A DNA stretch of 53,130 nt from Pseudobdellovibrio sp. (GTDB lineage: Bacteria; Bdellovibrionota; Bdellovibrionia; Bdellovibrionales; Bdellovibrionaceae), in assembly GCA_023701385.1 (NCBI GenBank), contig JAMPXC010000021.1:1-53130 (forward strand). Direction: 5' to 3'. Below the pieces are notes generated by a model that did not search any database, was not told the DNA's origin, and was given only the letters and a program-made list of their open reading frames with translations. A program made the position numbers and the translations under genes. Positions 24,677-32,879 of this stretch are shown one piece after another (the stretch's first letter is position 1; each line of letters starts with the position of its first letter).

Positions 24677-24712
24677 AAAAAAGGCTTGGTTTATTACCAA
24701 GCCTTTTTAGTT
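24677..24712. terminator. Bidirectional terminator, ctpA / tig
   Basis: Perfect 12-bp stem AAAAAGGCTTGG / CCAAGCCTTTTT with a 7-nt loop between convergent genes. The A- and T-tracts allow use from both strands. Confidence 0.92.
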
Positions 24713-24776
24713 TTTGGCCGCTGCGCTAGTTGGCTTTCCTAGCCGGCCTGGCTGACGGCATCGTGCCGTCAGACTG
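24713..24776. other. GC-rich multi-hairpin spacer (REP-like)
   Basis: This 64-bp spacer is much more GC-rich than its surroundings and is dense in palindromes. It contains GGCT-TTCCT-AGCC, the GCCGGC core, and a perfect 9-bp hairpin CTGACGGCA-TCG-TGCCGTCAG at 24752-24772, five bases after the tig stop. It has no T-tract, so it is more like a REP-type 3' element than a terminator. Confidence 0.4.
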
Positions 24777-26090
24777 TTAGTTTTGTTCTTCTTTTAAGTC
24801 TTTTGCGTCAACTTCTTTGATTTTCGCTTTTTCAGTTAAAAGTTTTAAAACTTTTTCTTCAGTGATCATGTAAGTTAAACGAGAAGCTTGTTCAGGTTTA
24901 GCATACCATTCACGGATACGAGCTTCTTCTAAGCCAGTTTGTTTTGCGTATTCAGCAAACTTAGCGTCTAAGTCTTCTTTTTTGCATAATAAATCGTGCT
25001 CAGTCGCTAAAGCGTCGATTAAGAAAGAAGACTGGATCATTTCAGAAGCTGTTTTTGCAAAGTCAGCATCCCATTTTTGTACGTAAGCTTCGAAATCAGT
25101 TTCGTTCATGCCTTGGTCAGACATACGTTTTTTGAAATCTTCAACTAAAGAAGCTTTTTGGTCTTTTAATAAAGAAGCTGGAACTTCAACTGGATTGGCT
25201 TCAACCATTTTTTTGATTAAACGGTTTTTGAAGTTATCTTCGATACGTTTTTTATCAGATTGCTCGATATCATCACGTAAAGTTTTTTTGAATTCTTCAA
25301 CAGTTTGTTTTGTACCGATTTGAGCTAATAATTCTTCGTTTAACTCAGGTAATTCTTTTTTCTTAAGACCTTTAAGAGTTACTTTGAAGTCTACTGGTTT
25401 ACCAGCGATTTCAGCAGAGTGGTATGGATCTGGAAATTTTAAGCCGATAGTTTTGCTATCGTTAACTTTCATTCCCACAACGCCTTCTTCGAAACCTTCG
25501 ATGAATTGTTTAGCGCCTAATTCTAAATTGTGGTCAGTGCCTTTACCGTTTTCTAATGGTTTACCATCAACGAAACCTTCGAAATCAACAACAGCAATGT
25601 CGCCCATTTGAGCTGCGCGGTTTTCAGTAACGTCTACGATTTTAGCGCGAGAAGTGCGAACGTTATTTAAGACTTGTTCGTATTGAGCGTCGTTCATTAC
25701 GAATTTTTCTTTTTCAACTTCTAAGCCTTCCCATTTTTTGATTTTAACTTCTGGGCGAACTTCGATGATGGCTGTGAAGTTAAAGTCTTTTCCTTCAGAG
25801 GGATCTTCGAATTCGAATTCTGGGTAGCTAACTGGATCAATGTTGTTATCTTTGATCGCTTGTGGATAATGCATTTGGATAAGATCTTGCGCCACATCAC
25901 CAAGAACTTGAGTTTTGTATAATGATTTAATTGTGCTTAAAGGCGCTTTACCTTTACGGAAACCCTTAATTTGCACATTACGTTGAATGCTTTGGTAAAC
26001 TTTATCGAAAGCTGTAGTTACAACGTTTTGCGGAATCTCAACATTGATCTTTCTTTGTAACCCTTGAGTGATTTGAACTTGTGCTTTCAC
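24777..26090 (-). CDS. tig: Trigger factor (ribosome-associated chaperone, PPIase)
   Basis: The 437-residue protein shows the three domains in order: a ribosome-binding N-terminal domain with the signature GFRKGKAP (~residues 44-51), an FKBP-type PPIase domain (~155-245; GDIAVVDFEGFVDGKPLENG) and a helical C-terminal chaperone domain. Trigger factor binds nascent chains at the ribosome exit tunnel. AAGGAG precedes the ATG. In many bacteria tig precedes clpP-clpX-lon. Here those genes are 7-12 kb away, with tig pointing the other way, so the usual cluster is broken up but still loosely together. Confidence 0.96.
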   Translation of the reverse strand: MKAQVQITQGLQRKINVEIPQNVVTTAFDKVYQSIQRNVQIKGFRKGKAPLSTIKSLYKTQVLGDVAQDLIQMHYPQAIKDNNIDPVSYPEFEFEDPSEGKDFNFTAIIEVRPEVKIKKWEGLEVEKEKFVMNDAQYEQVLNNVRTSRAKIVDVTENRAAQMGDIAVVDFEGFVDGKPLENGKGTDHNLELGAKQFIEGFEEGVVGMKVNDSKTIGLKFPDPYHSAEIAGKPVDFKVTLKGLKKKELPELNEELLAQIGTKQTVEEFKKTLRDDIEQSDKKRIEDNFKNRLIKKMVEANPVEVPASLLKDQKASLVEDFKKRMSDQGMNETDFEAYVQKWDADFAKTASEMIQSSFLIDALATEHDLLCKKEDLDAKFAEYAKQTGLEEARIREWYAKPEQASRLTYMITEEKVLKLLTEKAKIKEVDAKDLKEEQN

Positions 26091-26167
26091 GACGACTCCT
26101 TTTAAAATATCTCGTACTTTGTCTCTGTAATTTATGACTTAGAATTTGGGAAATTAGAGTAGTTTGT

Positions 26168-27031
26168 ATGCAAAAGCAACAAATACATTTCGTGACTGGA
26201 AAAGGGGGCGTGGGAAAGTCGTTTTTCGCTGCGGCTCTAGCTCAAGGTCTGGCTAAAAAAGCTAAATTTTCACCGTCAAAAACGGCTGCGCACAAGCCTA
26301 TTTTGCTAGCAGAATTTAATGATCATAGCTTCTATCAAGAATACCTGGGAAATAACCCCGCTTATTTCGATTTGGCTCAATGGACTGGGACAGAATGCCT
26401 TAAAGAATATGCTCTGCATCTGCTAAAAGTTGAAGCCCTGTATAAACTGTTTTTTGCTAACCCAATTTCCAAGGCTCTGATTGATGTTTCACCAGGCTTA
26501 CATGAGTTGGCTATTTTGGGGCGGGCGACTTCGCTTCCGCGTAAGCATGGGCCGCCGTTAAAGTACCAGCACATGGTGTTTGATGCCTTTTCGACGGGTC
26601 ATTTTTTAACCATGTTTCGCTCACCCGCAGGCCTTGCAAAAATTATCCAGTTTGGGCCGATGGGAGAACAAACCCGTTCGATTGACCAGTGGATCAGAAA
26701 CCCTGAATTTTGCCATGTGCATTTAGTGTCTTTACCGGAAGAACTTCCAGCCACAGAAACGGCTGAGCTGTATCACAGTATTAAAGACGAATTTGGTCTG
26801 ACACCTAAGGTGTATTTGAATAAATATTTTTTCTTAAAAAAAGCAGACTTAAAAAACGAACCTGAAAGTGTAAAAAAATATTTTACCAACATGCTTGAAC
26901 AACAAGAATTGGCCGAAAATATTTTTACCGATCAAAAAATTAAATTTACACCGGTGCCGCTGATTCCAGAAATCGACACGGAAAAACTTTTACATGAAGC
27001 TTCTGAATATTTAGTGAAAGAAGTTTTATGA
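26168..27031 (+). CDS. ArsA/Get3-like ATPase, first of a pair
   Basis: The 287-residue member of the ArsA/MinD superfamily has the complete deviant Walker A TGKGGVGKS with its signature lysine (residues ~10-18). In place of the usual DTAPTGH switch motif it has FDAFSTGH, which keeps the Asp and the His. It overlaps the next ATPase by 4 bp (ATGA). Paired ArsA-like genes occur in delta-proteobacterial relatives, but their cargo is unknown. No arsenic genes are nearby, so an arsenite pump role is not supported. A heterodimeric targeting or regulatory ATPase is an inference. Confidence 0.85.
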   Translation: MQKQQIHFVTGKGGVGKSFFAAALAQGLAKKAKFSPSKTAAHKPILLAEFNDHSFYQEYLGNNPAYFDLAQWTGTECLKEYALHLLKVEALYKLFFANPISKALIDVSPGLHELAILGRATSLPRKHGPPLKYQHMVFDAFSTGHFLTMFRSPAGLAKIIQFGPMGEQTRSIDQWIRNPEFCHVHLVSLPEELPATETAELYHSIKDEFGLTPKVYLNKYFFLKKADLKNEPESVKKYFTNMLEQQELAENIFTDQKIKFTPVPLIPEIDTEKLLHEASEYLVKEVL

Positions 27032-28050
27032 TTAAAGTGGCATCTACTACAAAAACAATCATCTGTATCGGAACTGGCGGTGTTGGTAAAACGACAATGT
27101 CAGCCTCGTTAGCTTCTGGTTTATCAAAAGATAAAAAAGTTTTAGTGTTAACAATTGATCCGTCTTTACGACTGGCGCAAGCCTTAGGAATCAAACCTGA
27201 TGGTGAAGTTTATAAAGTAAAACAAAATCTTTACGCTTGTACTTTAAATCATCAAAAAGCTTTTCAAGATTTCGTGTTAAAAGCGGCCAAATCCACAGCG
27301 ACAAAAGAAGAAATTGAAAAGCTATTAGAAAACAAATTGTATAAACAACTTTCGACACAATTAAGTGGTTCGCAGGATTTTTCTTCGTTATTTAAGCTGA
27401 CTGAATTTGTAAATTCTAAAGAATACGATATCGTAATTTTAGATACGCCTCCAGCGCAGCACACTTGGCATTTTCTGCACGCACCAGAAAAAATCGCGCA
27501 GTTATTTAACGAAGGTGTAGCGCAGTGGTTTCGTGATCCAGATCAAAAAGATGTGGGCTTTTTTAAGCGCGTGTTAAACACGGGAACATCACAAGTTTTA
27601 AAAATTCTAGAAAATCTAACGGGTTCAGAATTCGTTAAAGAGCTTTCAATGTTTTTTAAAGCCATTCAGCGCTGGCAAACACCCCTTGAAAAACAGGTGT
27701 GGGATTGTCATAAGGTTTTAACAGCTAAAAGCACTGAATTTATTTTAGTGACGGCGCTTGATCCGTCACGCATTAGCGAAGCTTTACGGTTAAGTTCTGA
27801 GATTGAAAAACAAGGTTATAACTTAAAATCGATTATTATTAACCGTGTGCCTTCATGGATGAATGAAGAGGTTAGCGCAGGGCCGTTAGTTCGTTATGTT
27901 GAATATCTTAAAGCGTTAGAAGCACGACTTCTTGGGTCTAAGTCTAAGTTTGGTGCGCATCTTAAGGTGTACAAATCGCAGGAACTCAGCCACAATCAGT
28001 TACATGTGGAAAATCTTAGCGATATCTATCACAACATTGAGCTTATCTAG
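27028..28050 (+). CDS. ArsA/Get3-like ATPase, second of a pair
   Basis: The 340-residue member of the same superfamily has the P-loop GTGGVGKTT at residues ~14-22. The signature lysine of the KGGVGKT motif is replaced by Thr. The switch region reads DTPPAQHTWHFLHAP, close to ArsA/Get3 (DTAPTGHTLRLL). The C-terminal helical part is longer than in its partner. The gene overlaps its neighbour by 4 bp on one side and the TPR-lipoprotein gene by 47 bp on the other, so the three are co-expressed. The missing lysine suggests an asymmetric pair. Confidence 0.87.
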   Translation: MIKVASTTKTIICIGTGGVGKTTMSASLASGLSKDKKVLVLTIDPSLRLAQALGIKPDGEVYKVKQNLYACTLNHQKAFQDFVLKAAKSTATKEEIEKLLENKLYKQLSTQLSGSQDFSSLFKLTEFVNSKEYDIVILDTPPAQHTWHFLHAPEKIAQLFNEGVAQWFRDPDQKDVGFFKRVLNTGTSQVLKILENLTGSEFVKELSMFFKAIQRWQTPLEKQVWDCHKVLTAKSTEFILVTALDPSRISEALRLSSEIEKQGYNLKSIIINRVPSWMNEEVSAGPLVRYVEYLKALEARLLGSKSKFGAHLKVYKSQELSHNQLHVENLSDIYHNIELI

Positions 28051-28786
28051 CTGTTCGTTATTTGGCCGCGCTACTGAAAAAAAATCTATATATTCGGAAT
28101 TTGACCAAGGAAAATATTTTGTTTCGATTGCTGAATATGAAAAAGCAGAGCCCATTTTATTAAAAACAGCGGTACGCGAAGATCAAAATTACGGTGAGGC
28201 CGTGGTGTTGTTGGCTAAAATTTACGATCAAACAGCACAGCCTGAAAAAGCCATTTTAAATTTACGTGATTTCGTACAGCGTGGTGGCGGATCACCATTA
28301 GAAGTTATGCAAGCTAAGGCGTTGTTACTTAAAAACTTAGCTAAAGTAAAAGCGCCGATTGAAAATGCCGATGAGAAAAAATACATCACGCAAGTTATGA
28401 CCGATACATCTCAAGATACATCTCGTGCTTTAGAAAACTTACGTTGGACTTTAGATTTTAACTGCGGCATCTACTGCATTGAGGAAGTGATCTATTTAAA
28501 AGAAATTCAAGTGCAACTTCTTTACGCTATTGAGGCTGATCCACAGCTGTATAAACGCGTATTTGATATCTTAACTTCGCGTTATGACTACTTTGAAGCC
28601 TCTTTAAAAGATTTAAAGATGGATTTGGAATACAGAAAAAAAATCGCTCAAGGTCTTTACGAGGCTTTACAAAAGCTAAAAAGTTCACATCTTGAGACGG
28701 GTACTTTGGGTTCGGTGAAAACCGCAGAATTAATTAGTTATTTAGAAGCGTATCAAAAAAGAATTGAACGCTGGTTATACGAGTAA
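28004..28786 (+). CDS. TPR-type lipoprotein
   Basis: The ATG at 28004 gives MWKILAISITTLSLSSCSLFG, a lipoprotein signal with lipobox LSSC. The open frame to 27932 lies inside the upstream ATPase gene. The 260-residue product contains tetratricopeptide-like helical repeats (GKYFVSIAEYEKAEPILLKT and NYGEAVVLLAKIYDQTAQPEKA, ~31-90), then a helical C-terminal half with two cysteines (CGIYC). It is probably anchored to the inner or outer membrane facing the periplasm. It overlaps the ATPase gene by 47 bp and ends 3 bp before gshA. The partner is unknown. Confidence 0.8.
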   Translation: MWKILAISITTLSLSSCSLFGRATEKKSIYSEFDQGKYFVSIAEYEKAEPILLKTAVREDQNYGEAVVLLAKIYDQTAQPEKAILNLRDFVQRGGGSPLEVMQAKALLLKNLAKVKAPIENADEKKYITQVMTDTSQDTSRALENLRWTLDFNCGIYCIEEVIYLKEIQVQLLYAIEADPQLYKRVFDILTSRYDYFEASLKDLKMDLEYRKKIAQGLYEALQKLKSSHLETGTLGSVKTAELISYLEAYQKRIERWLYE

Positions 28787-28789
28787 AAT

Positions 28790-30055
28790 ATGGTAGAAAC
28801 AGGGGCGCAAGCCTACATTCACGGGCAGATCTGTAAAAATATCGACAATGTTTTTACGTGGTTTAAAAAACAAACTTCAGTTTTAGATTATCCGATCTAT
28901 TCAAGCTACGACATTCGTGATGCGGGTTACAAAATCACCAACGTTGATGCCAATATTTATCCGGCGGGCTTTAACAATATCTGCCCCACAGATAAAGAAA
29001 CAGCGGTCGATCTTTTTCAAAAATATATTCATGTTCATTACGGTAAGAATGTTAAAAAAATTCTTTTAGTGACAGAAGAGCACACGGCTAACCCGTATTA
29101 TTTAGAAAACGTAGCCACAATTTCTGAGTTATTAGCAGCTGGTGGTTTTTACGTGCAGGTGGCTTTTCCAAAAATGTTAGAAGCCCCGCTTGAATTAACA
29201 AGTGTGACGGGTAAAAAAATTATCGCGCACAGCGGTTATACATCTTCACCAAGTTTTCAACAGTTTAATCCAGATATCGTGATCAGCAATAATGATTTCT
29301 CTCTAGCTCTTACTGAGTGGGGCGATCAATTGCAATTGCCGTTAAACCCACCAAGAGAACTTGGTTGGTATCAACGTAAAAAATCGCAGTACTTTACGCA
29401 CTACAACTCATTGGTAAATACTTTTTCTGACATCATTGGGGTTGATCCATTTTTAATGCGCGTTGAAACAGAGTTATTTGAAAACTTTGATATCAACAGT
29501 GATGAAAGCCGTGATGCTTTAGCAACTCGTGTAGATGCTTTCTTGGCAAAACTTCAAACTAAATACGCTGCTGAAAAAATTGATCAACAACCATTCTGCT
29601 TTGTAAAAAATAATGCCGGAACGTACGGTTTAGGTGTTATCAAAGTTTCTTCGGGCCAAGAAGTCAAAGAGTGGACCTACAAATCACGCAAAAAAATGAA
29701 AGCCGCTAAAGGTGGCCGCGAAGTTGAAGAAGTGATTATTCAAGAAGGTATTCCTTCAGTGGTTACCGCAGATCAAGCTTCGGCAGAACCTGTGATTTAT
29801 ATGGTTGGTTGTGAATTAGCCGGAGGCTTCTTAAGAACGCATTCTGAAAAATCATCAACTGAAAGTTTAAATTCTCCGGGCGCTGTTTATAAAAAACTGT
29901 GTGTAACAGACCTTCTCGACAATCGTCAGGGCTGTCCGAAAGAGAACGTTTACGGTTGGTCAGCCAAGCTTGGCTTACTAGCCATCGGTCTTGAAGCGCA
30001 ACAGATGAAAGTCCAATTTAAAGGTTACAAAAAGGCCGAGTGCGGGTCTATATAG
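28790..30055 (+). CDS. gshA: Glutamate-cysteine ligase, TIGR02049/PF08886 type
   Basis: First step of glutathione synthesis: ATP-dependent joining of glutamate and cysteine. The 421-residue protein matches by eye the 'Acidithiobacillus-type' GshA family rather than the E. coli or plant type. Recognisable segments are YDIRDAGYKITNVDANIYPAGFNNIC, shortened here to its core NVDANIYPAGFNNIC, also LLVTEEHTANPYYLENV and FVKNNAGTYGLGVIKV. The ATP-grasp-like glycine-rich part is intact. No gshB follows, so glutathione synthetase must be encoded elsewhere. It starts 3 bp after the TPR-lipoprotein gene. Confidence 0.85.
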   Translation: MVETGAQAYIHGQICKNIDNVFTWFKKQTSVLDYPIYSSYDIRDAGYKITNVDANIYPAGFNNICPTDKETAVDLFQKYIHVHYGKNVKKILLVTEEHTANPYYLENVATISELLAAGGFYVQVAFPKMLEAPLELTSVTGKKIIAHSGYTSSPSFQQFNPDIVISNNDFSLALTEWGDQLQLPLNPPRELGWYQRKKSQYFTHYNSLVNTFSDIIGVDPFLMRVETELFENFDINSDESRDALATRVDAFLAKLQTKYAAEKIDQQPFCFVKNNAGTYGLGVIKVSSGQEVKEWTYKSRKKMKAAKGGREVEEVIIQEGIPSVVTADQASAEPVIYMVGCELAGGFLRTHSEKSSTESLNSPGAVYKKLCVTDLLDNRQGCPKENVYGWSAKLGLLAIGLEAQQMKVQFKGYKKAECGSI

Positions 30056-30073
30056 CATGAATAAAGTTCTCTA

Positions 30074-30098
30074 TGATACTCTGTAGCTAGGAGTATCA
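30074..30098 (+). promoter_or_regulatory. Hairpin that includes the Shine-Dalgarno of the next gene
   Basis: TGATACTC (30074-30081) and GAGTATCA (30091-30098) form a perfect 8-bp stem with a 9-nt loop. The ATG is at 30100. The ribosome-binding sequence TAGGAG overlaps the loop and 3' arm, so folding would hide it. Confidence 0.5.
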
Positions 30099-30099
30099 A

Positions 30100-30705
30100 A
30101 TGGAGCAATTCGTTTATAAATCTAAGTCTGTCGCCTTATTTTTTCTGACCTTTACGTTGGGATTCTCTTTATTTTACGGCTACTTCAATGAAAATTTCGC
30201 AGACCGTGATCCGGCAGCCGTTGGTCACAAAGTTCATCAGTTAAAAAATTTCGACCCTGAGCAACTTAAAGAAGAGTTATCTCATAAAGTTCAAATTCAA
30301 AATTTACCAGATGGCAAAAAGTATATTCGTTTTACGAGCTTATCTTCAAACGTTTGCCGCCAATATCCAAAAGTACAAATTCAATTCACTGGCGATGGTA
30401 TCTCAGTAGCTGGTGAGCCACCGGTTATGACTATTGATGCGGAATGTTTACCGGCGCAAGATCCTGTTGAAATGGCGTCGATCGAAATTCCGGTCACAAG
30501 AATTTTAAAACAAAAGCCTGCAAATGCTTCTTTTAAATTTGATGGTTTATCTTCAACATTCACGTTTTCTGGCTCAGGGGATGAGTGGCCGAGAACGTGG
30601 ATTTTACGTTCTGTGATTTTCAAAAATCAAAACGGCAACACTAAAGTTGTCGCTTTCGAAAAAACAATTACAGAAAACAAAACCCCAACAGTTCTAGAAT
30701 TTTAA
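30100..30705 (+). CDS. Membrane-anchored protein of unknown function
   Basis: The 201-residue product has one N-terminal hydrophobic segment (SVALFFLTFTLGFSLFYGYF, ~10-29). It acts as an anchor, leaving a ~170-residue beta-rich domain outside the cytoplasm. Two cysteines (SNVCRQYP near 87, DAECLPA near 112) may pair. The ordering of strands suggests an immunoglobulin-like or jelly-roll fold, but no family is recognised. The start lies just after a hairpin covering its ribosome-binding site. The stop is followed by a copy of the GGTAGGCCGT element. Confidence 0.75.
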   Translation: MEQFVYKSKSVALFFLTFTLGFSLFYGYFNENFADRDPAAVGHKVHQLKNFDPEQLKEELSHKVQIQNLPDGKKYIRFTSLSSNVCRQYPKVQIQFTGDGISVAGEPPVMTIDAECLPAQDPVEMASIEIPVTRILKQKPANASFKFDGLSSTFTFSGSGDEWPRTWILRSVIFKNQNGNTKVVAFEKTITENKTPTVLEF

Positions 30706-30707
30706 AA

Positions 30708-30732
30708 GGTAGGCCGTCCCTTTTTCGGGAGC
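30708..30732 (+). repeat. 3' element, copy A
   Basis: 25-bp motif GGTAGGCCGTCCC-TTTTT-CGGGAGC located 2 bp after the stop codon of the preceding gene. It is identical over 25 bp to the copies after clpX and lon. The TCCC/GGGA arms can form a small hairpin around the T-run. Confidence 0.8.
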
Positions 30733-30772
30733 GCTGCGCCAACTCAAAATTAAAAACCACCACTGGAGAGAC

Positions 30773-30994
30773 ATGAAAGTATTCTTAGTGGTTCTATTCG
30801 TACAATGTTCGGCATTTGCTTTAATCAACAAGCGAGTAAAAGCCTGTGACGAACAGCAAGTTAAGAAGACTGAATTTCGATTGTTAAAAGATAAGATGGA
30901 TAACGATCCACATGCCGATATCGGAGCCATCATGGCGCGTATGGAAACGGTGATTGCCGAACACGCGGCCTTAGAAGGTCGATGTAAAAGATAA
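30773..30994 (+). CDS. Small secreted helical protein
   Basis: The 73-residue product has a signal peptide (MKVFLVVLFVQCSAFA), GGAGAG at the right distance, and a charged helical mature part with two cysteines (KACDEQ and GRCKR). These probably close a disulphide in the periplasm. No family is recognised. It is followed at once by a strong bidirectional terminator shared with pepA. Confidence 0.65.
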   Translation: MKVFLVVLFVQCSAFALINKRVKACDEQQVKKTEFRLLKDKMDNDPHADIGAIMARMETVIAEHAALEGRCKR

Positions 30995-31005
30995 ATTTAG
31001 AAATA

Positions 31006-31035
31006 AAAAAGGAGTCTCGAAAGACTCCTTTTTCG
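31006..31035. terminator. Bidirectional terminator, small secreted protein / pepA
   Basis: 12-bp stem AAAAAGGAGTCT / AGACTCCTTTTT with loop CGAA between convergent genes. A- and T-tracts lie on both sides. Confidence 0.92.
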
Positions 31036-31039
31036 TAAA

Positions 31040-31073
31040 TGATACGCCGTGTTTCAAAAAGTAACGGCCTACC
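31040..31073 (-). repeat. 3' element, diverged copy D after pepA
   Basis: On the minus strand GGTAGGCCGT-TAC-TTTTT begins 3 bp after the pepA stop codon. It continues to GCGTATCA and then the AAAAAGGAG terminator stem, in the same order as copy B after clpX. The middle is diverged. Confidence 0.6.
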
Positions 31074-31076
31074 GAA

Positions 31077-32609
31077 TTAGTACTGTTTCGCGATTTCTAC
31101 GAATGTGCGAACCATAACGCCTGTCGCTCCTTTAGCAGTGCAGTAGTTTAAGCGGTTACCACATGCCCAGCCTGTGCCCGCGATATCAAAGTGAGCCCAT
31201 GGGATTTCTTCGCCAACGAACTGCTCTAAGAAGGCTGCTGCTGTTCCAGAACCTGCGCCACCCGTGTAAGAGATATTAGAAAGATCAGCGTAAGTGCCTT
31301 TCATATCTTTAGTGTGGTGTTCGTTAAACGGCATGTGCCATACAGCTTCACCAGAAATGTCGGCGGCTTTTTCAATTTTAGTTTTAAGAGCTGCATTTTT
31401 AGTGAAGTAACCAGTGTGGATATTACCTAAAGCTACAACCATAGCACCTGTTAAAGTCGCTGCATCGATGATGATCGCAGGATCTTGTTCAGAAGCGTAA
31501 GATAAAGCGTCTGATAAAATTAAACGGCCTTCAGCATCAGTGTTGTTCACTTCAAAAGTTTTACCGTTACGAGCTGTGTGTACATCACCTGGTTTAGTCG
31601 CATGACCGTTGATCATGTTTTCAGTCGATGGAACAAAAGCAATGACGTTTACTTTTAATTTTAATTGCGCGATTGCAAGCATAGTACCGATAACACCGGC
31701 ACCGCCCATCATGTCGTATTTCATTTCTTCCATTTTAGCGCCTGGCTTGATGCTTACGCCACCGCAGTCAAAAGTTAAACCTTTACCTACGAAGCAAACT
31801 GGTTTTTTACCTTTAGCACCGCCACCTGTTCCAGATTTGCCTGCGCCAAAATATTCCATAACGATAAAACGTGGTTCTTGGTCAGAACCTTGGTTAACAC
31901 CAAGTAAACCACCCATGCGCTCTTTCTCGATACGTTTTTTATCCCAAGCTGTTACTTTTAAGCCTGTGCCTTTAGCACCGCGCATAGCTTCTTCAGCTAA
32001 GATTGTCGGAGTCATTAAGTTACCTGGCATATCACCTAAACGGCGAGCGAAGTTCGTGCAAGAAGCTAAGATTGTACCTTCGTTAAAAGCTGTAACGATT
32101 GATTTGTCTTTAGCTTTAGTTACTAAGTGAATGTTGATCACTTCTTCTTTTTTGTCTTTAGGTTTTGATTTTAGTTCATCAAAGCTGTAGCCAGCTAAGT
32201 TTAAACCTTCAACGAAAGCTTGTGTGTATTCAGCAAGATCTTTTTTAGAAGCCGTTAAGCCGTCTAATTGAACGAAAGCTTCAGTCACTTTTGTTGTTTT
32301 AATTTCTTTGTATAAAGCCGCAGCTGATTGACGAACTGTTTCAGCTGTCATTTTTGCATCGCTACCTAAACCCACGATGATCACGTGGCGGAAATTGTTT
32401 AAGTTAGCTTCACGGAAAGTTACAGCTTCATTAGCAGCACCTGTGATGATTTTATCTGATAAAGACTCTTCAAAAATTTCAGTAACGTCTTTTTCAGTAA
32501 TAACGGCTGGCTGGTCTTTTTTCGCACTTGGTTTAGAGAAAAAAACTACCGTTTGGCCTTGTAACGTAGAAATATCTTTAGCATGCAAATGAACTTGCAA
32601 AGTAGACAT
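31077..32609 (-). CDS. pepA: Leucyl aminopeptidase (M17)
   Basis: Di-zinc/manganese aminopeptidase that removes N-terminal residues from peptides in the cytoplasm. The M17 signature NTDAEGRL is present, as are the metal-ligand segments VGKGLTFDCGGVSIKPG and EMKYDMMGGAGV. The catalytic domain is C-terminal. The 510-residue length is usual. A Gly-rich insert (GAGKSGTGGGAKGKK, ~255-269) breaks the domain boundary and is unusual but in frame. Some PepA proteins also bind DNA; that cannot be judged here. It is divergent from clpPX and shares a 270-bp regulatory region with it. Confidence 0.95.
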   Translation of the reverse strand: MSTLQVHLHAKDISTLQGQTVVFFSKPSAKKDQPAVITEKDVTEIFEESLSDKIITGAANEAVTFREANLNNFRHVIIVGLGSDAKMTAETVRQSAAALYKEIKTTKVTEAFVQLDGLTASKKDLAEYTQAFVEGLNLAGYSFDELKSKPKDKKEEVINIHLVTKAKDKSIVTAFNEGTILASCTNFARRLGDMPGNLMTPTILAEEAMRGAKGTGLKVTAWDKKRIEKERMGGLLGVNQGSDQEPRFIVMEYFGAGKSGTGGGAKGKKPVCFVGKGLTFDCGGVSIKPGAKMEEMKYDMMGGAGVIGTMLAIAQLKLKVNVIAFVPSTENMINGHATKPGDVHTARNGKTFEVNNTDAEGRLILSDALSYASEQDPAIIIDAATLTGAMVVALGNIHTGYFTKNAALKTKIEKAADISGEAVWHMPFNEHHTKDMKGTYADLSNISYTGGAGSGTAAAFLEQFVGEEIPWAHFDIAGTGWACGNRLNYCTAKGATGVMVRTFVEIAKQY

Positions 32610-32653
32610 GGGTATCCTTCCGAAGCTATTAAATTCACTTCAATTTATAGGAG

Positions 32654-32674
32654 CCCATTTTGTCCCAAAACGGG
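32654..32674. promoter_or_regulatory. Imperfect inverted repeat in the pepA-clpP intergenic region
   Basis: CCCATTTTG and CAAAACGGG pair at 8 of 9 positions around TCC. It lies 45 bp upstream of pepA and may be an operator for either gene. Confidence 0.3.
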
Positions 32675-32720
32675 AATAGATTGAAGCAGTTTTCCAAAAA
32701 AAATCTAAAGAAGAGGCATT

Positions 32721-32737
32721 TCGACTAGACTAGTCGA
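32721..32737. promoter_or_regulatory. Perfect 17-bp palindrome upstream of clpP
   Basis: TCGACTAG-A-CTAGTCGA is a perfect 8-bp inverted repeat with a single central base, 142 bp before the clpP GTG. A possible promoter lies just before it (TTGAAG at 32681, 17 bp, TCTAAA at 32704). The one-base centre suits a dimeric regulator better than an RNA hairpin. The rest of 32610-32879 shows no gene. Confidence 0.45.
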
Positions 32738-32879
32738 GTCTTTTTCTGGACTCATGTTAAAAAAAATAAAGTGTGAACATTAAAAGTCCGAAAAAAAACA
32801 CAGCGCGAACACCACCTGAAGTGGGTAATGAAGCAGCAGTTAAAACAGCATGTGAACGCTAACAGAACAGGAGCCCGAA

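Noticed and set aside
26168-28050. Arsenite-resistance operon
   Set aside because: The ATPases are ArsA-like, but no ArsB, ArsR, ArsC or ArsD gene and no cysteine metal-binding motif typical of ArsA is nearby.
31609-32130. 173-residue plus-strand frame inside pepA
   Set aside because: Antisense shadow; pepA motifs are unambiguous on the other strand.
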